Part shown: positions 13,801 through 24,500 of the stretch, piece by piece
How positions within the stretch are numbered: the first letter of the stretch is position 1
Layout: each line of letters starts with the position of its first letter
Origin: Pithys albifrons albifrons
Taxonomy: Eukaryota; Chordata; Aves; Passeriformes; Thamnophilidae
Direction: 5' to 3'
NCBI RefSeq assembly: GCF_047495875.1
Contig: NC_092497.1
Span: 77,523,249-77,587,248 of the forward strand
DNA length: 64,000 bases
The notes under the pieces: generated by a model
The model's database searches: none
Seen by the model: only the letters and a program-made list of their open reading frames with translations
What the model was told of the DNA's origin: nothing
Position numbers and translations under genes: made by a program

Positions 13801-14200
13801 AAGGAAAAACAGGGAACGCAAAGAAATTCAAAAAGCCTACACGCTACGGGTTTTACCCACACAATACCTATTCTGACATAACTAGTTCAGGTCTTTTTAA
13901 TGTGACTGTGCCGAATTGATCCCTTATACCAAACTATGTCCTGAAACGAAAGAAGCGGTCCTAGATCATTCTGCAAGTGTAACACAGTATTTCACCTCTG
14001 CCAGCACTTTGGTGCATCAACCTCCCCCCATCCAAAACGAGAAAAAGATACGCACATTCCAATCAAGCCTCTCTCAGCGGGTCTCACCCAGCTAACCCTT
14101 CCTTCCTCCCTTCCTCCCTCGCCCCAGGCCTTGCCAGGTTCCCAAATCACCTCTGATTTTAATTTCATTTTGTTGTGAACAGCAAAAAGAAAGGAGAAAG
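4876..14200. other. No gene or clear repeat seen; AT-rich, possibly intronic
   Basis: About 9.3 kb of AT-rich single-copy-looking sequence. The longest open frames (134 aa at 9985-10389 plus; 108 aa at 13992-14318 minus) have no motif I recognise and no coding-like features. I see no LTR, CR1 end or tRNA-like block. Short A/C-rich simple stretches lie at 13381-13410 and 13560-13640. If the CpG island at 14.2-15.6 kb drives a minus-strand gene, this would be its first intron; that is inference. Confidence 0.5.
12719..12741. repeat. Poly(A) run of 23
   Basis: An uninterrupted A run follows GTAAAATGTG. No processed-gene body or target duplication is evident upstream, so I treat it as a simple repeat rather than a retroposed tail. 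Confidence 0.9.
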
Positions 14201-14216
14201 CTTCCAAAACGAGGAT

Positions 14217-14420
14217 CCTTACCCTTGAAATCCCGCCATGCGCGCAAATAAGGAGGGTGAATTGTTTTTCCTTTTTTTTTTTTTGGATGGGCGATGAGGG
14301 GGGAGGGGGAAGAAACAAAAGCCTACACGGAGGAGAGGCTAAGCGGCGGAGACTGAGGGAGAAGGCGGAGACCCTGGTGGAGGCGCAAGGCGAGCGTCAG
14401 CCATGTTGTGTGTGTGTGTC
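14217..14420 (-). other. Candidate minus-strand first exon with splice donor
   Basis: On the minus strand a short ORF begins with ATG at 14239-14237 in the context GCGCGCATGG, encodes MAGFQ plus two bases of a glycine codon, and runs directly into AAGG|GTAAGG, a good donor with the exon ending at 14223. It sits at the left shore of the CpG island, where alternative first exons are common. A second ATG in good context (AACATGG, about 14404) opens MADARLAPPPGSPPSPSVSAA-type sequence that stops after 21 codons. Without a downstream exon this remains a weak call, and the exon 5' limit is arbitrary. Confidence 0.25.
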
Positions 14421-15600
14421 TTGGTCCAGTATTTACAAACCTGCAGCTGCAGCAGTGTTTGGAGCCTGGGAGAGAGAGGGGAACGCAGGGAGGGAGAGGG
14501 AAGGGAGGAGGGAGGAAAGGAGCGAGGGAGGAGGAAAAAGCGGCACGGCAGACAAAGGATCGCAGCGGCGCGGAGCGAGCGGGACGCGCACACCCTGTGT
14601 CGGCGCTGCCTCCCGCGGCTCCGGCTTCCGCGCCGCCCTCACGCCCCCCTCGTCCCGCTTTCCCGCCTCCACCTCCCCCGGGGCAGCTTATGCGCCGGCA
14701 GGCCCTCGGCGGGCCCCAGCCCCAGCCCTCACACAATAGCTCCGCAGCGGGGAAAGGGGGAGGGCAGCGCTCCCCTCTGGGTGAATGCGACGCGGGGCCG
14801 TGCCGGGGGAGGGCGGCAGAGCCCCGGAGCCCGGAAGGGCGGGGGGGTTGCCAGGCAGCCGGGGCGCTTGTGGTGGAAGGGTGGGCACAGACGGCAACGC
14901 TAGACCGGGGCCCCAGCAGCCCCGATGTCGCCCGCGGCTTCCGGGCGGGGCGGGCGGGGAATGAACGATGGGAACCCCGGGAAAGGCGAGGCTCGGTCGG
15001 GCCGGGAGCGCCGGTACCCCCACAGCGACTCCCTCCGGCTCTGCCCGGTACTGGGCCGGGCCAGGCCAAGGGCGGCGCGACGGGCTGCGCTCCCCCCGTC
15101 CCCTCCCTCGGCCCGCTCGCTCACCTGCCGGCGGGGCGGGCGCCGGGGGGTGCGGGCGCAGCCGCTCAGGCCCTGCCCGGCCGGGCCGCTCAGCTCCTCC
15201 GCGGCGGCGGCAGCAGCGGCGGCGTGCGCGGCCGCTCCCCTCGCCTCGCTTGTCCCCCTCCGCCGCCGCTGCCTCCTGCTCGCGTCTGCCACATTTGGAT
15301 CCCCCTGTCCCTACACGAGCTCAGATGCCAGGATAGAGGCCTCCTCACCTTCCTGCCAAATAGTGAGCCGCCCGCATCGCGCCGTTCAAAACACAGGGCC
15401 GGGCCCCGCCCTCCTCCCCCGCGCGCCCTCCCCGCCGGCGCGCAGGCGCACTACGCCGCCCCGATGCGGCGCGCGGCGAGCGAGCCCCGCCCGCCCCGAG
15501 CCGGTGGGCCCGGCCCGGCCCCGCCGTGCCCGGGGTCCCGCCTGGCCGGCAGGCGGCCCTCCTGCGGGCACGGAATCACAGGGTATGCTGAGGTGGAACG
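14230..15600. promoter_or_regulatory. CpG island, probable promoter
   Basis: The base composition changes abruptly from AT-rich to very GC-rich with dense CpG, for example around GGGCGGGGCGGGCGGGG at 14942-14958, an Sp1-type cluster. GGA-rich and GCC-rich blocks and a GCG-triplet tract near 15198-15226 are included. Long ORFs in every frame are a composition effect and are not called as genes. Two minus-strand donors (exon ends at 14223 and 15125) suggest transcription leftward. No TATA box is evident, as expected for a CpG-island promoter. Confidence 0.8.
15125..15300 (-). other. Candidate minus-strand first exon, probably 5' UTR
   Basis: The minus strand shows CGGCAG|GTGAGC, a near-perfect splice donor with the exon ending at 15125. 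Upstream is a GC-rich leader with an alanine-like GCC/GCG triplet tract. The only ATG (around 15295) opens 34 codons and then stops, and the longer open frame begins only at a GTG, so I read it as non-coding leader rather than protein. The 5' limit is a guess. Confidence 0.35.
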
Positions 15601-16090
15601 GACCCACAAGTGTCACCGAAACTCGGGAGCAAAATGCCTTAACACCCATGTAGCACGAAGGAGCAGGCATTACTTTATTGCAGCGATAGATGCGCGCTGG
15701 GCTCACCGTGATGCACGTTTTTATGAAGTCACTGGTGTCCCCTGAGGGGGTGTTCTGGAGGGGTGTTTTACGGGCCCCTGGTGATGGCTGCGCCTCTGAG
15801 CCTCGGCCGACCCCCCACCGTAATCCGTGTGGTGCTGGTTTAGCTGTGGTTATGTAATCTCTGCAATGTATTCCGTGCAAACCGGACTGAGCTGGTTTGA
15901 CTTGTTGCCAGGGTGGTTACAGAGCCCTCCACTTTTCCACTCTCCATTTTTTATTCCTGAAGTACTTACAGCACAAGGATCATCGAGTCCAGCTCACGGC
16001 CCTGCTCAGGACAGCCCCGAGAGTCACACCATGCGCCTGAGAGCATTGTCCAAATGCTCTTGAACCCAGACAGGCTTGGTGCTGAAGAAA
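15569..16090 (-). mobile_element. CR1 3' end, split by a small LTR
   Basis: The plus strand reads GGAATCACAGGGTATGCTGA then GGACCCACAAG at 15570-15610, and resumes at 15974 with CAAGGATCATCGAGTCCAGC and CACACCATGCGCCTGAGAGC up to about 16085. Joined, these follow the order of a common CR1 3' UTR read on the minus strand. The interruption is the LTR at 15611-15973. The CR1 is old and abuts the CpG island. Confidence 0.82.
15611..15973 (-). mobile_element. Small solo LTR inserted in CR1, 4-bp duplication
   Basis: A 363-bp sequence starts TGTCACCGAAACTC and ends TTACAGCA, has TG...CA ends, and is flanked by CAAG at 15607-15610 and 15974-15977. The minus strand carries AATAAA at 15679-15674, which sets the orientation. 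A 4-bp duplication is typical of class I (gamma-like) retroviruses. The split CR1 gives an independent empty-site reconstruction. The family is not named. Confidence 0.75.
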
Positions 16091-18460
16091 TCCAAGAGTA
16101 TAGCGTGGGTGCCAGAAGACCCACTAACATTTCACCTGAGCAGGCGAAATATTTGGAAGCAATACAAGCAAACAACATGTTGCCCAAAATTGTCTTCTCA
16201 TTTCAAGCGAGGCAACACTACTGGGATGGAGAAGTAATTCCTTCCAAACTTAAGGGGCTCCTTTAAAAACACCTGGTCATTTATGCTTTAGGGAAACAAA
16301 AAAGGAGGTAGAGGAACACTTCAAGAATTACTGCTGAACAAAAGCATTAGTTCCAAATTCTTTACTCTCTCTTAATGGGCTGTCCTGTGTACTACTGGCA
16401 GACTGAGAGTGCCTGAGGGGGCAGTTTACAGAAAATCTGCAAGTAGTCAAGATTAATTCAGCATTGACAGACAACAGAAAAGTGTCATCTTCTGAACTAT
16501 TACTGGTAAATGCCAGAACGTGTAGGATAGAAGTGGCAAGCTTCTTAACTCACATGGGGAGTATTTTCTAATTAAAGAAATGTGCATAATCTAGATGGAG
16601 TAGGACACCATACCAGGAATTTTCAGATTAAACTGTGTCTAAGCCTGTAATCATAGGAAATAAAAAAGTAAAATCATCTGTAGATGTTCTGATGAAAATA
16701 TGGTACAGTATCATCACATCCTAGTCCATCAGTTTGGTAAATTATTCAAAGTAGACCTCCAAGATCCATTCACAGCAACAAGCTAGCAAAATGGAAAACA
16801 GCAGTGACATTATGTGACCTTTTTATGATTATGTGTTCTGCAGTGAAAGCTGGTGAACAGACAGGGCCTGGTCTGCCTTAACAAATCAAACTGGTACCTC
16901 TTTTGAAGTAGGGCTTGGCACAAGTGTCTTGTGACATGATAAAACCTTTTCTGTTTCATCATAAGACAAACTTCCATTCATTGAGGGACCTGTAAAGTAT
17001 TGTATATAGGGCTTTTGCAATGTGGCCAAGAGCCTCATGTACACTCAGAGTCCAAGAAATTAAATCAGGTTGCGAAAGAGATGATTTGGTGTAAAGGATA
17101 GATTTGGAATTTCGTAGTTCAACAGCAGCAAATGCACAAGGTAAGATCCAAATCACAATCACAGATCGCATCATTCATGAACTCAGTACACCACATATGA
17201 AACCCAGTTCCACATACACTTTTTCAGTTCTGATGCTTCTAGGTATCCAGGGAGCCAGACCATAATGTGCCCTGCAGGTAACTGCTGTTGCCACCCCAGC
17301 TGACAAAGTCTACCACAGGGGCGTGCAGAGCAATTTAAAAAGGAAACTGTAACTGGGAAAATGTTAGTCGTGGACTGTGTCCAAGTGGTTGTAGATATTT
17401 CTCCTGCAAAATACAGGAAATCCATTAGCTTGGACAACCCTCAAAGACAGGATCCTCAAGCACTATCAATGCTTTCAAGAGAGAACCACTCTTCCAAAGT
17501 TCTCTGTGGATACTGGAAATTATCCACAGAAGGAGAAGGCATTTTCATGTCTTGAACGAAAAAGGCATGGTCATGCATTCCCATTCCTGTGCCCATCAAA
17601 GGTACTATGGTCTCTGAGGCATGGGAGACTGATCACTTGAATAAGAAGCATTTGAAATTAACTGCCCTTCAAGGCCATTAGTCCTTTCTTCTGAATTGCT
17701 AACAGCTCCTGCTGGACTCCCTGCAGGCCTGTCAGTGCTAAACAGTGTAACCCTTGCAGCCTTGGATGTGACCTTCTGCTTCAGCCAGATTGTGTGAATC
17801 TGTGGATTGCCTGAGCCTTGGAGCTCTCGTGTCCATTCAGGTTACCTGAGGAAGTGTAGGTGGTCATGTCTGTACAGAGAAGGCCAAGAGTGTGCAGTTA
17901 TCTGACAGCTAATTAGCATTTCATGTGACTACACAAAGTGCTTGTGGGAAATAGAGGCCCTCAGATGCTGACAAAAGGAAAACTAAGTACTACATTTTGT
18001 GCTAATTATTTTTTTCTTTATGGAAGAGGGACAGCAGTATTTCTTGGAATGAAGTTGTTCCCTCAGAAGGATTCCTTTAAAATTGTGCCCTTCCTGTTAC
18101 CTATGTAACAGGGAAACAAAAAATTCAAAAATCCCTGCTGAAAAAAACAAAGTTACAAGTTCTGTACACAGTCTTACTGAACTGTCATTGGTGCTCCTGA
18201 CTTTCTGGTTCCATTAGACTGGAAAACCTTCCATTTAGAACTTGGCATGTATATTACAGCATGACACAATATTACTTATTTTAATACAACAACAGAAGAC
18301 AAGAAGCTTTAATGCTTGACAACACACAAAACACTCTTCATTTGGATTGCTGTACCTTAAGAGTCATAAAGAATTAGATTGGAAACCATCATTGGTGAAC
18401 TCAAAATGCAACTTAGCCTAATTAATAATATTCTAAAAAATGTCTTCTAACTTACCAATG
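16091..18460. other. No clear feature
   Basis: AT-rich sequence. A short frame at about 16093-16266 (plus) looks mildly protein-like but its nominal start lies in CR1 sequence and it has no recognised domain. No LTR ends, tRNA-like boxes or CR1 termini seen. Confidence 0.5.
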
Positions 18461-18461
18461 T

Positions 18462-18536
18462 TTTGTTTCTGGGTTTTGTTTGTTTGTGTGTGTTTGGGGT
18501 TTTTTGTTGTGTTGGGGGGTTTTGGGGTTTTTTTTT
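18462..18536 (+). repeat. GT-rich low-complexity tract
   Basis: Runs of T alternate with runs of G (TTTGGGGTTTTTTG, GGGGGGTTTTGGGG). The G runs could support a quadruplex on the plus strand. Confidence 0.85.
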
Positions 18537-19087
18537 CAAGGACATCCTAGAATCTTGGAATGATCTAAGTGCTAGATAGTTTCCCTGGGACCAGAATGGC
18601 TGAAATCTCCCACAGGCTTTGAGGGTTGTTGAAATGTTTTGGGTAGGAACTATGTTCCCCCCAGTTCCAGAAAAATTTTCTTTTCCAGCATCCTCCTAGC
18701 CTATGAGGAATCAGCCTTAAGTTCTGAAGAAACAAAGCTCTATTGACTTGATGATAGAATAAAGAACCATCATAATCCAAGTGGGAAAATCTTTGCTTGA
18801 TGTGAATATGAAGAAGGAATAACATCCTGCTCCATGCCTGATTTTCAATCCACATCTTTAAATGCTGGGATCAGTCAGCCTGTTGTTTAAATTTGCTTTA
18901 AGGGATTAAGTAAGGGATCTTAATTTTTCTATTAAAGGATTGCTTTAATTGGCTCCCTGGTAAATTTTTCTACTCCAAGCAAGCTTTTATAAAGCTGATG
19001 CAGAAGTTATTTAAAATTGAGGGAACAGAGCCTCCATCTAGCGTGTTTACTGAATGGCATAGTTGCAACATTTATGTAATGTCATGT

Positions 19088-19776
19088 TGTTGTAGTTTGG
19101 GATTATTATGTAAATTCTCTCCCCTGCCACTTAACTGCCCAGGCCAGCGGTTAACAAAAGAAGCAGTTAACTGTGATCGCTGGGGTGGGGGCAGGTTTGT
19201 CTCTTTTGGTTTTTTTTTTTGGATATTCTCCTCAGTCTTGGCTCGGCGGAACGGGGGAGTGGGGGCTCCAAGGAGGCAGGCTGCCCTGCTGGTTACTGCT
19301 GGGGTTTTCCCTGGCTGTCTTGCTGCTGCCTACTTCGGACCACCTTTTCCTGCCGTGCTGCTGCCTGCCTTGGATTTGCTGCTGGTTGCTCGTACCTTTC
19401 TGCTTCTTGGACAGGGAACACAGGGGGAAGAGACTGAGTCCATCTGAAAGCCCACTGCTCGTCTGTTTCGCTGGAGAGGGACTGAAACTCACTCTGCAGC
19501 CAGCCGAGCTGTGACAAGGACACTTAAGTATAACCTTTTCTCCCGGAGGAAAACCTGCTGGGTTTTGTTGTTGTTTTGTTTTTTTTTTTTCTCTTGTGGT
19601 GTTGGGGAAGTGGGTTGTACTAGTCTGTTTACATATATATATATATATAGCAGTTATCCTTCTTGTATTAAAATTCCTTTTCTTAAATTTGATAAAGAGT
19701 GGTGTGATTATTGAGGAGGAGGCCCCTCCCCTGCTTGTGGGTAAAACATTTTGGTTTTTCCCCTCAAACCGAGACA
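19088..19776 (+). repeat. Provirus 5' LTR
   Basis: The LTR starts TGTTGTAGTTTGGG and ends CTCAAACCGAGACA. It contains T runs, an (AT)n stretch at 19632-19649 and ATTAAA at 19667-19672, a possible poly(A) signal. No convincing TATA box was picked. It is near-identical to the 3' LTR at 24778 and shares family with solo LTRs at 34425 and 51001. Confidence 0.95.
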
Positions 19777-19781
19777 TTTCT

Positions 19782-19801
19782 TGGCGCCCAACGTGTGGGG
19801 C
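19782..19801 (+). promoter_or_regulatory. Primer binding site, tRNA-Lys(1,2)-like with a 2-nt insertion
   Basis: Five bases after the LTR the sequence TGGCGCCCAACGTGTGGGGC resembles the 18-nt complement of the tRNA-Lys1,2 3' end used by several retroviruses, but has two extra bases (TG) in its 3' half. The first 13 bases match the standard site. The position right behind the 5' LTR makes the role secure; the tRNA identity is inferred. Confidence 0.75.
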
Positions 19802-19839
19802 TTGTAAACAAAGAAGGATAACTGCTATTTTGTGGCACC

Positions 19840-21498
19840 ATGTGGGTCTTGAGCTTAGGGTTCATCAGGACCATCCTGTATAATATATTGGCTTTTTGTT
19901 GGTACAAATTCATGCCAAAAGGAGCGGCAGGTTTAAGTCTTATCAACAAATCAATGAGCAAAACTCAAATAGCCGCAATTATTATTGAGTTCTTACTCTG
20001 GATTTATGGTGCCATGAATTCGATGCCTTTGGATGTCATGTGGGTGGTGTTCTCCAGACTGTTTTCCTGCCGCAACCTAAGCTGCTACCTCTGGGGATTC
20101 AGTGATAATAGTACGGACCCTTGGGAAGGAACAAAGGGGAATCTCTTCTCCCAACCCTTTGTCCATTCCCCATTCAAGTCTGCTACAACAGCTTTTGAGA
20201 TGTTTAAATTCTCCCTGGATGCCAGAGATATCTTGCTCTTTATGGTTTTTCTGCAGGGTTGTATCCCTGCAGCTTACAGAATGTTTGAAGGTAGGGCCAG
20301 GGTTTTTCCAGAATGCATTCAGAAACCTAGCCCAGTGAAGGGGGAAAAGCGAGAGAATAAAACCCCTGATGCCACAGTGAAGGGAGAAAAGGATGAGGCT
20401 AAACCAGGAGGACAGGCCAAGCCTATGGAAGTTGCCCCTATTCAGAAAAGGAAATATAAGACCAAATTAGACCATCCAGCAGACGATGAGGGGGCTGCTG
20501 CACCTCCACAGCAAGCAGACCCAGAGCCTGAGATCATCACTGAGTCATTGTCATTTGATAATCTCCGTAGTTTGCGGAAAGACATTGCTCGACACCCGGG
20601 TGAGCCCATCCTGACTTGGTTGATCCGAGTTTGGGACCTTATGGGTGAAACCTTACAACTGGATGGTGCTGAAGCCAGGTTTTTGGGGGCTCTGGCCCAG
20701 GACGTGGCTATTGAACAGGTGTTCGTGAGGGAATCAAAGCCCCTTTCACTCTGGGCACGACTTCTAACGAGTGTAAGAGAGAAGTTTGTTTATAGAGAAA
20801 TCCTGCAGGAACATCATATTAGGAAGACTTGGAAGACGATGGAAGAAGGAATTTTACGTCTGAGGGAGATGGCAATGATGGACGTGCTTTTTGGAAGAGG
20901 TGGGCAAGCCAATAATGACCCTGACAAGGTCAGATGCACACCACATATGTGGTGGAACCTTTCACGCTCGGGGCCAGCTGAATACACCGATTTCCTGGCA
21001 TCCATGTATAGGGAAGAGAACCATGAAACAGTGGGCGCTGTAGCAAATAAGCTCCGGATATATGAAGGCATGACCCACAGCCCAATGCCGGCCCGTATTT
21101 CTGCTGTAGAGACATTGGTTGAGAGTCTCAAGACGCTGCCTGCAGAGGTAAAAGCGATCAGAGAGGAAATTAGGGAAAGTCTCCAAGTGGCACCAGTGCG
21201 AATGAGAACCTCTGAAGTCAGAGCCAGACGCCCCCCAGCCAGAGGAAGTGGACAGACCTCACGAACTGAGATGTGGTACTTCCTGGCCAAACATGGAGAA
21301 GACATGGGACGGTGGGATGGGAAACCCACCCGTGCCCTTGCAGCCCGAGTACAAGAACTGAAGGAGAATGGAAGAAGGTCAGTGAGAGTAAGCGCAGTCC
21401 CAGTTTCCCACGGGCAAGAATCTGACCCACAGGAGGGCACCTCCCAGGTGTACTCATCGAGAAAAGGTTCTGACTGCTATGACCAGGATCAGTGTTAG
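19840..21498 (+). CDS. gag: Endogenous retrovirus Gag
   Basis: A 552-residue structural polyprotein ORF starts at ATG 19840 in a good context (CACCATGT), 63 nt after the LTR, and ends at TAG 21496-21498. Three hydrophobic stretches lie in the first 150 residues (about 1-20, 44-57, 131-141). A charged lysine/glutamate/proline-rich linker covers about 165-230. A helical, capsid-like region follows (about 235-430). The C-terminal part has arginine-rich patches (about 460-475). No CX2CX4HX4C zinc knuckle is present; the only late cysteines are in DCYDQDQC at the end. The hydrophobic N-terminus is odd for Gag. The assignment rests on position between the primer site and pol rather than on a matched domain. 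Confidence 0.85.
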   Translation: MWVLSLGFIRTILYNILAFCWYKFMPKGAAGLSLINKSMSKTQIAAIIIEFLLWIYGAMNSMPLDVMWVVFSRLFSCRNLSCYLWGFSDNSTDPWEGTKGNLFSQPFVHSPFKSATTAFEMFKFSLDARDILLFMVFLQGCIPAAYRMFEGRARVFPECIQKPSPVKGEKRENKTPDATVKGEKDEAKPGGQAKPMEVAPIQKRKYKTKLDHPADDEGAAAPPQQADPEPEIITESLSFDNLRSLRKDIARHPGEPILTWLIRVWDLMGETLQLDGAEARFLGALAQDVAIEQVFVRESKPLSLWARLLTSVREKFVYREILQEHHIRKTWKTMEEGILRLREMAMMDVLFGRGGQANNDPDKVRCTPHMWWNLSRSGPAEYTDFLASMYREENHETVGAVANKLRIYEGMTHSPMPARISAVETLVESLKTLPAEVKAIREEIRESLQVAPVRMRTSEVRARRPPARGSGQTSRTEMWYFLAKHGEDMGRWDGKPTRALAARVQELKENGRRSVRVSAVPVSHGQESDPQEGTSQVYSSRKGSDCYDQDQC

Positions 21499-21573
21499 AG
21501 GGGCCCTGCCTCTAGCCAGGTAGAGGCACGGGACAACCGTGTCTATTGGACTGTGTGGATTCGATGGCCTGGT
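21496..21573 (+). promoter_or_regulatory. Gag-pol junction: in-frame UAG plus predicted stem-loop/pseudoknot
   Basis: Gag and pol are in the same frame, separated only by TAG at 21496-21498. After a 5-nt purine spacer (AGGGG), CCCTGCCTCT (21504-21513) can pair with AGAGGCA-C-GGG (21522-21532), giving 10 base pairs with one bulged C and an 8-nt loop AGCCAGGT. The loop can pair further with GCCTGGT at 21567-21573, forming a possible H-type pseudoknot. Gammaretroviruses use UAG readthrough with a downstream pseudoknot, so the layout suggests the same strategy here. The pairing is seen in the sequence; the function is inference. Confidence 0.65.
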
Positions 21574-24500
21574 ACATCAGACCCACAAAAGTATAAGGCT
21601 TTGGTTGATACTGGCGCCCAATGCACATTAATGCCATCAGGACATGTGGGCTCAGAAACTATTTCTATTTCTGGGGTGACAGGGGGATCTCAAGAGTTGA
21701 CTGTGCTAGAAGCTGAAGTGAGCTTGACAGGGAGAGATTGGCAGAAACACCCCATTGTGACTGGTCCAGCCGCCCCATGTATCCTGGGCATTGACTACCT
21801 CAGGAATGGATATTTTAAGGACCCAAAGGGGCATAGATGGGCTTTTGGAATAGCCACTGTACAGACAGAAGGGATTGAACAATTGAACTCATTGCCAGGT
21901 CTCTCAGAAAGTCCTTCTGCTGTTGGACTGTTGAAAGTTGAGGAACAGCAAGTGCCAATTGCCACCACGACAGTGCACCGTCGGCAATACCGAACGAACC
22001 GTGATGCTGTGATCCCCATCCATAAGATGATCCGTGAACTGGAGAGCCAAGGGGTGGTCAGCAAAACCCACTCACCCTTCAACAGCCCCATCTGGCCTGT
22101 GCATAAGTCTGATGGAGAATGGAGATTGACTGTGGACTATCGTGGCTTGAATGAAGTTACCCCACCGCTGAGTGCCGCTGTGCCGGACATGCTGGAGCTC
22201 CAGTATGAACTGGAGTCCAGGGCAGCAAAGTGGTATGCCACTATTGACATTGCTAATGCGTTCTTCTCCATTCCTCTGGCACCAGAGTGCAGGCCACAGT
22301 TTGCTTTCACCTGGAGGGGCGTGCAGTACACCTGGAACCGACTACCCCAGGGGTGGAAACACAGTCCCACCATCTGTCATGGACTGATCCAGACTGCACT
22401 GGAGAAGGGTGAGGCTCCAGAACACCTGCAATACATTGATGACATCATTGTGTGGGGGGACACAGCAGAAGAGGTTTTTCAGAAAGGAGAGAAAATCATC
22501 CAGATCCTTTTGGGAGCTGGCTTTGCCATCAAACGGAGTAAGGTTAAGGGACCAGCCCAAGAGATCCAGTTCCTGGGAGTGAAGTGGCAGGATGGACGCC
22601 GTCAGATTCCAACAGAAGTCATCAATAAGATCACAGCAATGTCTCCACCTACCAGCAAAAAGGAAACACAAGCCTTCCTGGGTGCCATAGGGTTCTGGAG
22701 GATGCATATCCCAGCATACAGTCAGATCGTAAGCCCTCTCTACTTGGTAACCCGTAAGAAGAATGATTTCCACTGGGGCCCTGAGCAGCAACAAGCCTTT
22801 GACCAGATTAAGCATGAGATTGCTCAGGCTGTAGCCCTTGGACCAGTCAGGACAGGACCAGACATACAGAACATGCTCTACTCCGCCGCCGGGAATAATG
22901 GCCTGTCTTGGAGCCTTTGGCAGAAGGTGCCTGGTGAGACTCAAGGCCGACCACTTGGATTCTGGAGCCGAGGCTACAGAGGATCTGAAGCCAACTATAC
23001 CCCCACAGAGAAAGAGATCCTAGCCGCCTATGAAGGAGTTCAAGCCGCCTCAGAGGTGATTGGCACAGAAGCACAGCTGTTTCTGGCACCTCGACTACCA
23101 GTGCTGAAGTGGATGTTGTCAGGACAGGCTGCCTCTACACATCACGCCACTGATGCTACCTGGAGCAAGTGGATTGCCCTGATTACGCAGCGCGCCCGTA
23201 TAGGAAAATCAAATCGCCCTGGGATCCTGGAAATCATCACAAACTGGCCTGAAGGTGAAAATTTTGATCTAGCAGATGAAGAGGAAGAGCAGGTGACACG
23301 TGCGGAAGAAGCTCCACCATACAATCAATTGCCAAAAGAGGAAATACGCTACGCCCTCTTCACCGATGGCTCCTGTCGCATTGTAGGGACTAATCGCAAA
23401 TGGAAAGCAGCTGTATGGAGTCCCACACGACAAGTTGCAGAAGCTACTGAAGGAGAAGGTGGGTCGAGTCAGTTTGCAGAGCTTAAAGCCGTGCAGTTGG
23501 CCCTGGACATTGCTGAACGAGAGAAATGGCCAAAGCTTTACCTCTACACCGACTCATGGATGGTGGCCAATGCTCTCTGGGGATGGTTAGACCGATGGAA
23601 GAAAACCAATTGGAAACGCAGAGGGAAACCCATCTGGGCTGCCGATATATGGCAAGATATTGCCACCCGAGTAGAGAAGCTGATTGTGAGAGTCCGCCAC
23701 GTAGACGCACACGTGCCCAAAAATCGGGCCAATGAGGAACATCTCAACAACCAACAGGCAGACCGAGCTGCGCAAGTGAAAGTATCACAGACAGATCTGG
23801 ACTGGCAGCACAAGGGAGAGCTGTTCTTGGCTCGATGGGCCCATGATGCCTCGGGCCATCAGGGCAGAGATGCCACTTATAAATGGGCACGAGACCGAGG
23901 GGTGGATTTAACCATGGACATTATCTCTCAGGTTATCCACGACTGCGAGACATGTGCTGCCATTAAGCAGGCTAAGAGAGTGAAGCCCCTGTGGTATGGT
24001 GGACGCTGGGATAAGTATAAGTACGGGGAGGCCTGGCAGGTTGACTACATCACACTGCCACAGACCCGCCAAGGCAAGCGCTATGTGCTCACCATGGTGG
24101 AAACAACCACAGGGTGGCTGGAGACACACCCAGTGCCTCACGCCACTGCTCGGAACACCATCCTAGGCCTGGAAAAACAAGTGCTGTGGCGACATGGCAC
24201 CCCAGAACGAATTGAGTCAGATAATGGAACTCATTTCAAAAACAGCTTAGTTGCTACCTGGGCGAGAGAACATGGCATTGAGTGGGTGTATCATATCCCC
24301 TACCATGCACCAGCTGCCGGGAAAGTTGAGCGGTGTAATGGACTGTTGAAAACCACTTTGAAGGCGTTGGGTGGAGGGACTTTCAAACACTGGGATCAAC
24401 ACTTAGCAAAGGCTACATGGCTAGTCAACACTAGAGGCTCTGTCAATCGAGCCGGCCCTGCCCAATCAGAACCCCTTCACACTGTAGATGGAGACAAAGT

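Noticed and set aside
14408..15745. A 445-aa plus ORF and several other long ORFs in all frames across the CpG island
   Set aside because: Very GC-rich DNA lacks stop codons; the translations are low-complexity P/A/R/G-rich, overlap on both strands and run into CR1/LTR sequence.
16054..16266. A 70-aa ORF as a coding exon
   Set aside because: Its start lies in CR1 sequence; the rest has no recognised domain and no convincing splice acceptor was identified.
19232..19777. ORFs of 150-180 aa within the LTRs, repeated at 24.8-25.5 kb
   Set aside because: They overlap on both strands, lie in the terminal repeats and have no recognisable protein features.
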